A stretch of 11,358 nucleotides of DNA from Hyphomicrobiales bacterium (GTDB lineage Bacteria > Pseudomonadota > Alphaproteobacteria > Rhizobiales > JAJFHB01): contig JAJFHB010000697.1 of the NCBI GenBank assembly GCA_021775795.1, positions 1 to 11,358 of the forward strand. Direction: 5' to 3'. Position numbers and translations under genes: made by a program. How positions within the stretch are numbered: the stretch's first letter is position 1; every line of letters starts with the position of its first letter. Positions 6,967 through 11,358 of this stretch are shown here, one piece after another. Under the pieces are notes generated by a model. That model saw only the letters and a program-made list of their open reading frames with translations, ran no database searches and was not told the origin of the DNA.

Positions 6967-7107
6967 GTGGTTGCATATAAATTGATCTCGCTTGATATTC
7001 CAAGCGACGCTGTTGAGCACTATCCGTCAGAACCCGCCGGGATGCATGAAAGGCTACGGCATGGGAGCCAAACAGTGGAAGAAGTGGCGGCCCACGAACG
7101 GGCCTGA
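6967..7107 (+). CDS. Possible 46-residue hypothetical ORF
   Basis: A GTG-started frame of 46 codons, preceded at 5 bases by GGAG (6958-6961), ends 12 bases before the next gene's ATG. Its peptide (starts MVAYKLISLD) is charged, without membrane segment or signal peptide. I recognise no family. The well-placed ribosome binding site and tight spacing to the next gene are the only support. A chance ORF is at least as likely. Confidence 0.22.
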   Translation: MVAYKLISLDIPSDAVEHYPSEPAGMHERLRHGSQTVEEVAAHERA

Positions 7108-7119
7108 AGGATATTGAAC

Positions 7120-7920
7120 ATGTTGGAACAGGCGATAGATTTCAAAGACGAAAGCGAAGCGCTTTATGCGGTCATAGCGCCGCTCAGCACGACGGATTGG
7201 AAACGGGAAAGTCTGTTCAAATCCTGGACACTTCACGATGTCATCGGCCACCTGCATGTCTGGAACTATGCCGCTGATCTCGCCCTTCACGACGAAGGAG
7301 CGTTTGGGACATTCATCGCGGGCGCGATGGAGGCTCTTGCTCAACCCAACGGTATGCGCACGTTCACAAATGAGTGGCTCGACGGATTGACAGGACCAGC
7401 ACTTGGCGAGGCGTGGCGTGAATTCTTCGTTCCCATGTCAGAACGATTTGCCCTGGCTGACCCGAAGCAGCGGGTGAAGTGGGCCGGGCCGGACATGAGT
7501 GTTCGGTCGAGCATCACCGCGAGATTGATGGAAACATGGACACACGGTCAGGAGGTCTACGATCTCTTCGGCCTGGAGCGCGTCAACGGTGACCGCATCA
7601 AGAACATCTGTGTTCTGGGCGTCAATACGTTTGGATGGACGTTCGCAAACCGTGACCTGCCGGAGCCGCCAGAGGCCCCCCCTGTGCGGCGGCACGCACC
7701 ATCAGGTGCGCTCTGGGAGTGGAAGTCACCGAGCGACAGCAACCGCATAGAGGGGGCGGCTGAGGAGTTCTGCCAGGTGGTGACGCAGGTGCGTAACATC
7801 GCCGATACCGATTTGCAGGTTAGCGGCCCGACCGCAATCCGCTGGATGGAGATTGCACAATGCTTTGCCGGAGCGCCGGAAGATCCACCGGCAGCAGGAG
7901 CGCGGCGGCGTCAGGTCTGA
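7120..7920 (+). CDS. Maleylpyruvate isomerase/DinB-superfamily metal-binding protein (TIGR03084-like)
   Basis: This is a 266-aa cytoplasmic protein of the mycothiol-dependent maleylpyruvate isomerase (MDMPI) superfamily, of the type called TIGR03084 family metal-binding protein. The N-terminal four-helix domain carries WTLHDVIGHLH (36-46) with a probable ligand His44, then the E-x3-H pair Glu138/His142 in METWTHGQE. Together these match the His/Glu/His zinc site of MDMPI. A C-terminal sterol-carrier-like region follows (about 190-255) with the VSGPTAIRWMEIAQCFAG segment. The start is ATG at 7120, 8 bases after AAGGA; a TTG two codons upstream lies too close to that site. The substrate and thiol are unknown, since mycothiol is an actinobacterial compound and this is probably a Gram-negative bacterium. 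The next gene begins 142 bases on, probably as a separate transcript. Confidence 0.8.
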   Translation: MLEQAIDFKDESEALYAVIAPLSTTDWKRESLFKSWTLHDVIGHLHVWNYAADLALHDEGAFGTFIAGAMEALAQPNGMRTFTNEWLDGLTGPALGEAWREFFVPMSERFALADPKQRVKWAGPDMSVRSSITARLMETWTHGQEVYDLFGLERVNGDRIKNICVLGVNTFGWTFANRDLPEPPEAPPVRRHAPSGALWEWKSPSDSNRIEGAAEEFCQVVTQVRNIADTDLQVSGPTAIRWMEIAQCFAGAPEDPPAAGARRRQV

Positions 7921-7952
7921 TCCGCGCCCGGGCGGAAAATCCGACGTGAAAC

Positions 7953-7999
7953 TATGACGCATTGGCCGGCCAACACTCCCGACGCACAAGATATGACGC
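7953..7999 (+). repeat. Spaced direct repeat flanking a palindrome upstream of the oxygenase operon
   Basis: The 8-mer TATGACGC occurs at 7953-7960 and again at 7992-7999, 39 bases apart start to start. Between them lies a perfect 12-base palindrome, TTGGCCGGCCAA (7962-7973). The second repeat covers the candidate -35 box. This layout suggests regulator binding sites, but no known operator is recognised. Confidence 0.35.
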
Positions 8000-8021
8000 T
8001 TAAATAGTTTGATGGTATCTT
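7993..8021 (+). promoter_or_regulatory. Candidate promoter of the oxygenase-methyltransferase-glycosyltransferase operon
   Basis: ATGACG (7993-7998; 4 of 6 matches to the -35 consensus) and TATCTT (8016-8021; 4 of 6 matches to the -10 consensus) are 17 bases apart, about 42 bases before the first ATG. It is the best candidate in the 142-base gap. Identified by eye. Confidence 0.28.
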
Positions 8022-8062
8022 CCCTTTGTTGGGAGAGCTTGAATTCCCTGTTGGAGATCTTC

Positions 8063-9013
8063 ATGTCCGCACCGGCCAACATGTTCGATCAGGCGCCGCT
8101 CAGGCCGATCAGACAGCTCAGGAATACACGTGGATTATTCCGTTTTCTGCTGCGGAAGGCGCAATTACCCCTGTCTTTGACAAAGGCTGTGGTGAAAGGT
8201 GCGAAATACGCATGGAACCCATCGCAGGTTTCGGTGCGGCGCAATGCTGCAGAAAAAATAGCCGCATCTGCTGAAGCTGCGAAGCTCAAGGACGACGGCT
8301 ACGTGTTGTTCGACGCGCAGCGATTTCAGGGCACGGAAGAGGCACTGCGCCTTTGCCGCTTGATGTACGAACAATCCGACATGGTTCATCGCGAACTTGA
8401 GAGCCACAAGAAAAGCTTCCTGGTTACACTCCTTGAGAATGAAGATTTTTTGGAATGGCCGGACGTCTTCCGTTTTGTCTCATCCCGCGACCTTATTGAT
8501 ATCGCAAGCGGCTATTTCGGCAGCGTTCCGCTTCTCTCAAATGTTTCACTGTGGTGGACACCACCAAACGCAAGCCAGGTTCAAAGTCAGCTCTTCCATT
8601 GTGACCGGGAAGACAGCGCTGTCCTGAAGATGTTCTTTAACGTTCACGATGTTTCCGACGCCATGGGGCCGTTTTGCCTTATCCCGGCCGATGTTTCGGA
8701 TCGGCTGAAATCGGCCATCGGATACGAAAAGCAAAAATCGTCACGGGTAACGGATGAAGAAATTCAGGCTCACGGCGGATTAGAGCATCAGATCGTTTTG
8801 AAAGGGCCTCAGCAAACAGGCGCCTGTGTCGATACCTATCGTTGCCTGCACTACGGTTCGAGAGGCAACTCTCAAAGCCGGCTGGTCTTGATGGTACGCT
8901 TTTCGGACTATCTGGCCCCCTATGCCAACATTCCCAACTGGTACGGCGGTCTGCGCAACAAGGAATATGCGCTCGATGAGGTGCAGAAACTGGCTTTGGG
9001 ACTGCGTACATAA
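8063..9013 (+). CDS. Phytanoyl-CoA dioxygenase (PhyH)-like Fe(II)/2-oxoglutarate oxygenase
   Basis: This 316-aa protein has the iron and 2-oxoglutarate site of the PhyH family. His179 and Asp181 form the HxD pair in FHCDRED, His263 in CLHYGSRG is the distal ligand, and Arg273 in SRLVLMVRF probably holds 2-oxoglutarate. The GPFCLIPADVSDR stretch corresponds to the conserved GP-x-x-IP segment of PhyH proteins. It should hydroxylate an unknown small molecule, lipid or sugar in the cytoplasm. The N-terminal 60 residues are basic and possibly amphipathic, so it may sit at the membrane; no signal peptide is seen. The start is ATG at 8063, 6 bases after GGAG; an upstream in-frame ATG at 8009 lacks such a site. 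Its stop overlaps the next gene's start (TAATG), marking an operon. The oxygenase call is strong; the substrate is unknown. Confidence 0.83.
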   Translation: MSAPANMFDQAPLRPIRQLRNTRGLFRFLLRKAQLPLSLTKAVVKGAKYAWNPSQVSVRRNAAEKIAASAEAAKLKDDGYVLFDAQRFQGTEEALRLCRLMYEQSDMVHRELESHKKSFLVTLLENEDFLEWPDVFRFVSSRDLIDIASGYFGSVPLLSNVSLWWTPPNASQVQSQLFHCDREDSAVLKMFFNVHDVSDAMGPFCLIPADVSDRLKSAIGYEKQKSSRVTDEEIQAHGGLEHQIVLKGPQQTGACVDTYRCLHYGSRGNSQSRLVLMVRFSDYLAPYANIPNWYGGLRNKEYALDEVQKLALGLRT

Positions 9014-9789
9014 TGGCCTCGGGAATTCTGGGAAAAGGAGCCAACAGGCTCAGCAGCTTTTTGTACTACCAGGCAAAACCAGGCTTCCTCAATCCAATCA
9101 ATTTCATGCGCGTGCTCAACAGACGGCGTTCAGAAAAACTGATCCGCCAGGTTGACGGTGGGAAGCTCTATGGATTGATCAACAAGACAATGGAGGCCTC
9201 ACCGAGTACGGGCTGCGATTATTCAGATTACTGGATGATCTATTCGACACTTGTGCGGGTTCGCCCGAAATGTGTACTCGAATGCGGCTCAGGTGTGTCT
9301 TCTGTCGTGTTTGCATATTATGCCGCCAGCGTTGCCGGTAGTGAACACGAGACACAGATCATCTCGGTGGAAGAAAATCTCCACTACCACGAAAGCATCA
9401 TTGCCATTTTTCCCGATGAGCTTTCTTCCAACATCACATTCATGCAGCGAGATCGGGTTGAAGCTCGCTACGGGACACAGCAAGGTTGTTACTATCGCGA
9501 CTTGCCGGATCTCAAGTTCGATTTCATCTTCATCGATGGCCCAACGGATCGGCGCGTATGGAGCGACAAGTCTTTTCCCAAGTGTTTTAATGCGGACTTT
9601 CTCAACATCGTGCGCAAGTCAGATCACCCCGTCAGCGCCCTGCTTGACCAGAGAATATTTACGTTGCGGGCACTCCGCAGTCTGATCAGCGGCGATCGGA
9701 TTACTTATCTGCCAACGCGGGCAATGGCATTCATTTCTGGGGTAACGAGACGAGACCTGGTGGAAGTTGAAATACTGGAACTCGATTGA
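9013..9789 (+). CDS. Rossmann-fold SAM-dependent methyltransferase-like protein
   Basis: This 258-aa protein has a class-I methyltransferase core in the middle. Motif I is VLECGSGVSS (residues 88-97), the acidic strand is ISVEENLHYH (117-125) with Glu120/Glu121 available for the SAM ribose, and FDFIFIDGP (169-177) gives the fourth strand. The order fits small O- or N-methyltransferases of glycan and natural-product clusters. The acceptor is unknown. The first 45 residues are basic and precede the fold. No signal peptide or membrane helix is seen. The ATG overlaps the oxygenase stop by one base, so the two are translationally coupled. The following glycosyltransferase is on the same strand, with a possible 4-base overlap. 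Methyltransferase-fold evidence is good; catalysis is inferred. Confidence 0.78.
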   Translation: MASGILGKGANRLSSFLYYQAKPGFLNPINFMRVLNRRRSEKLIRQVDGGKLYGLINKTMEASPSTGCDYSDYWMIYSTLVRVRPKCVLECGSGVSSVVFAYYAASVAGSEHETQIISVEENLHYHESIIAIFPDELSSNITFMQRDRVEARYGTQQGCYYRDLPDLKFDFIFIDGPTDRRVWSDKSFPKCFNADFLNIVRKSDHPVSALLDQRIFTLRALRSLISGDRITYLPTRAMAFISGVTRRDLVEVEILELD

Positions 9790-9857
9790 CAGGCCTTCCC
9801 TGTCCAGAAAAGTGCCACAAGCAAGATCGTTTCAATCCTACAACAGCCGAGCGGTTC

Positions 9858-11045
9858 ATGTTTCCTTCCCGCAAACATTCTTCATCAGGACCGGGTTTTA
9901 TAGACCCCAAGGAAACAAGTTCGCACGACTTGTACAAGGACGTCGGCCGTTCTGCCAACCGACCGTTCATGATCCTTGCGACAATCACAGAACTTTCACT
10001 CGGAGATCTGCTCTGTAAAGTTTCGTTCCTCAGCTCACTGAAAGATCAGTTCGATCACGCGCGGCTTGTCGTGCGCTACAATGATTTCAGAGATTACAGT
10101 GCAGCCGCGCTGTCGCTGTCGCCAAACATCGACGAAGCACTGGGCATTCGTGGTGAAACGCCACGTTGGTTGCGGCCGCTTCTTCGTGATGGTCGCCTTT
10201 GGCGGCCGCTTGCCAGTGCTCTTTCCGGCAGTGGACGACGGGAAGAAGCTTTTTACGACTTGATGGTCATCGATTCGATGATGAGTTCTTACAACGTGCA
10301 CAGCTTCGACCCGGTTACGCCACTTCGGGTGCCCGTTGACCAGCAGAGCGACCTTCAACGTATTCTGATTGAAAAGGGTCTTGATCCATCGCAGCCCTTT
10401 GCCGTGGTGCATTATCGCGATGGTACCTACGCTCCAAAAAGCAAGAACCCCGTTCGCAACGGCGATGCCGATGCTTATCGGACGATGTGCGACTACATAA
10501 TCGACACGCTGGGCTGTCAGGTGGTCCGTATCGGACATGCAGAGATGACACCCTTCCCTGCACGTAGCGGATTTGTCGACTTAAGCGCGATAGACAAGCC
10601 GTTCATGCTCCAGGCTTATGCCGTCAGCCGGGCAAGGTTCATGATCGCTGGCGCCTCCGGGCCGGTGGCTTTGGGGTGGGGATTTGGGACACCGACTGCA
10701 CTGGTTGATTGCTGTGAATCATGCACCCCATATGGTTCTGCAGAAAATGTTGTCTACACTCAGGAATTGACAACAGCTGACGGTGACAAGCTGCGCAATA
10801 ATGCTCTGCTGGAACGCGGGCTGTTCGACATAAAGCGGCTGACGAAGACCCTGTCGGAGAAAAGCGGCTTCTCATTGCGGCGCAACGATGCGGAAGAGCT
10901 CTCGGCTGTCGCGCTTCATCTGCACACGAGAACCGGCGATGTAAATCAGTGGCGTTCCGAAGCCGAACCATCAAAGCTAGAGCGGCCAAATACAGTGTCC
11001 TGGCCGCGGGAAACCGTTCAGAAGTTCAATTTTCTCGACGTTTAA
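9858..11045 (+). CDS. TIGR04372-type putative glycosyltransferase
   Basis: This 395-aa protein (from the ATG at 9858) resembles the TIGR04372 family of putative glycosyltransferases found in surface-polysaccharide clusters. Supporting stretches are RPFMILATITELSLGDLL near the N-terminus, FAVVHYRDGTY (about 181-191) followed by RNGDADAYRTMCDYI (200-214), VVRIG (222-226), and FMIAGASGPVALGWGFGTP (261-279), which resembles a GT-B-like nucleotide-sugar site. It would act in the cytoplasm, with no membrane segment seen. The start is uncertain. A TTG at 9786 would add 24 residues and overlap the methyltransferase stop by 4 bases, as TTGA. I prefer ATG because the extra residues are Cys-rich and unlike the rest. 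The C-terminal 50 residues are polar and may be variable. Its TAA overlaps the stop of the convergent flavin oxidoreductase. Confidence 0.75.
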   Translation: MFPSRKHSSSGPGFIDPKETSSHDLYKDVGRSANRPFMILATITELSLGDLLCKVSFLSSLKDQFDHARLVVRYNDFRDYSAAALSLSPNIDEALGIRGETPRWLRPLLRDGRLWRPLASALSGSGRREEAFYDLMVIDSMMSSYNVHSFDPVTPLRVPVDQQSDLQRILIEKGLDPSQPFAVVHYRDGTYAPKSKNPVRNGDADAYRTMCDYIIDTLGCQVVRIGHAEMTPFPARSGFVDLSAIDKPFMLQAYAVSRARFMIAGASGPVALGWGFGTPTALVDCCESCTPYGSAENVVYTQELTTADGDKLRNNALLERGLFDIKRLTKTLSEKSGFSLRRNDAEELSAVALHLHTRTGDVNQWRSEAEPSKLERPNTVSWPRETVQKFNFLDV

Positions 11046-11358
11046 GCTGGTGTCTCTGCCTTCCACTGCGGTGGTTCAAGCCGCCGTTTGCCGTCGTCGG
11101 CCTTGTGAACGCCTGTTTCGTCGAGATCCAGCCGGTCCCAAAGCTTGCAGGTCACCTGCTTGTGGGTCTGGTCGAGCCCCTCGCAATAATTGGTGTATTC
11201 GCACTGCCTGATCTGCTCTCCATGGCCGGTCTCGAGCTTGAGGAACCAGTCGGGATCGGCAAGGCTCTGGCGTGCCGCGCCGATGATGTCGGCCACTTCC
11301 TCGCGCAGTGCGGTTTCAGCGATCTCGAAATTGTGCACCCCGCCCGCGCCGACAACCG
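11042..11358 (-). CDS. NADH:flavin oxidoreductase, old yellow enzyme family, C-terminal fragment
   Basis: This is the C-terminal part of an FMN-dependent oxidoreductase whose N-terminus lies beyond the right window edge. The visible frame opens with VVGAGGVHNFEIAE, then ADIIGAARQSLADPDW, the FMN-phosphate-binding end of the TIM barrel in the old yellow enzyme/2,4-dienoyl-CoA reductase family. A tail follows with three cysteines spaced C-x5-C-x11-C (CEYTNYC, then VTCKLWDR). The GTG at 11336-11338 is an internal Val codon, not a start. The protein ends soon after this tail, so it lacks the C-terminal NAD-binding half found in trimethylamine dehydrogenase-type enzymes. The substrate is unknown. 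Its TAA overlaps the glycosyltransferase stop by 4 bases, tail to tail. Confidence 0.85.
   Translation of the reverse strand, partial: VVGAGGVHNFEIAETALREEVADIIGAARQSLADPDWFLKLETGHGEQIRQCEYTNYCEGLDQTHKQVTCKLWDRLDLDETGVHKADDGKRRLEPPQWKAETPA

Larger units (their letters stand above)
6610..7119. other. Long intergenic region between omp and MDMPI-like genes
   Basis: About 510 bases between divergent genes with no confidently supported gene. The left part should hold the omp promoter and leader, which has a candidate TAGAAT box. The right part holds one weak small ORF (6967-7107). Other open frames here have unconvincing composition and no ribosome binding site: a 112-codon minus-strand frame that covers the omp start, and plus-strand frames at 6670-6906 and 6878-6985. 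I see no tRNA or terminator. Confidence 0.6.

Noticed and set aside
6878..6985. Plus-strand 35-codon ORF starting MEFQHGG
   Set aside because: No ribosome binding site and no supporting context.
7921..7936. Short GC-rich hairpin just after the MDMPI-like stop
   Set aside because: The stem is only 5 bp and no T run follows on either strand, so it is not a convincing terminator.
8009..8062. Upstream ATG extending the oxygenase by 18 residues
   Set aside because: The ATG at 8063 has GGAG at ideal spacing, and the extension overlaps the likely promoter.

Overview
The window looks like chromosomal DNA from an alphaproteobacterium, probably of the Hyphomicrobiales (rhizobia/Brucella-like). Three things suggest this: an Omp25/Omp31-type outer-membrane beta-barrel, a PotB/PotC-type polyamine transporter next to a SpuC-like aminotransferase, and moderately GC-rich genes with good AGGAG-type ribosome binding sites. 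I see no rRNA, tRNA, CRISPR array, insertion sequence or phage gene. The organism call is an inference from gene families only.

Bases 1-3522 (minus strand) form a polyamine uptake and catabolism block. Transcription runs from a class-III, putrescine:pyruvate-type aminotransferase through PotB- and PotC-like permeases into a PotA-like ATPase cut by the left edge. No substrate-binding protein gene is present inside the window. The permease genes have a promoter-like sequence of their own, followed by a strong hairpin in the leader.

Bases 3822-5878 (plus strand) hold a proline racemase/4-hydroxyproline epimerase with both catalytic cysteines, divergent from the aminotransferase. A tiny stop/start-coupled ORF and a zinc-ribbon SAM-methyltransferase-like protein follow. 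A perfect inverted repeat then acts as a shared terminator for this block and for the convergent omp gene (5953-6609, minus).

Bases 6610-7119 are largely non-coding, with one possible 46-codon ORF. A metal-binding protein of the mycothiol-dependent maleylpyruvate isomerase superfamily follows (7120-7920).

Bases 8063-11045 (plus) are a tight operon-like trio: a phytanoyl-CoA-dioxygenase-like Fe(II)/2-oxoglutarate oxygenase, a Rossmann-fold methyltransferase-like protein and a TIGR04372-type glycosyltransferase. Together they suggest hydroxylation, methylation and glycosyl transfer on one surface glycan or small molecule. Its upstream region has a spaced direct repeat around a 12-bp palindrome. 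This trio is the best candidate for an undescribed pathway here.

The right edge holds the C-terminal end of an old-yellow-enzyme-family NADH:flavin oxidoreductase on the minus strand. Its stop codon overlaps the glycosyltransferase stop.
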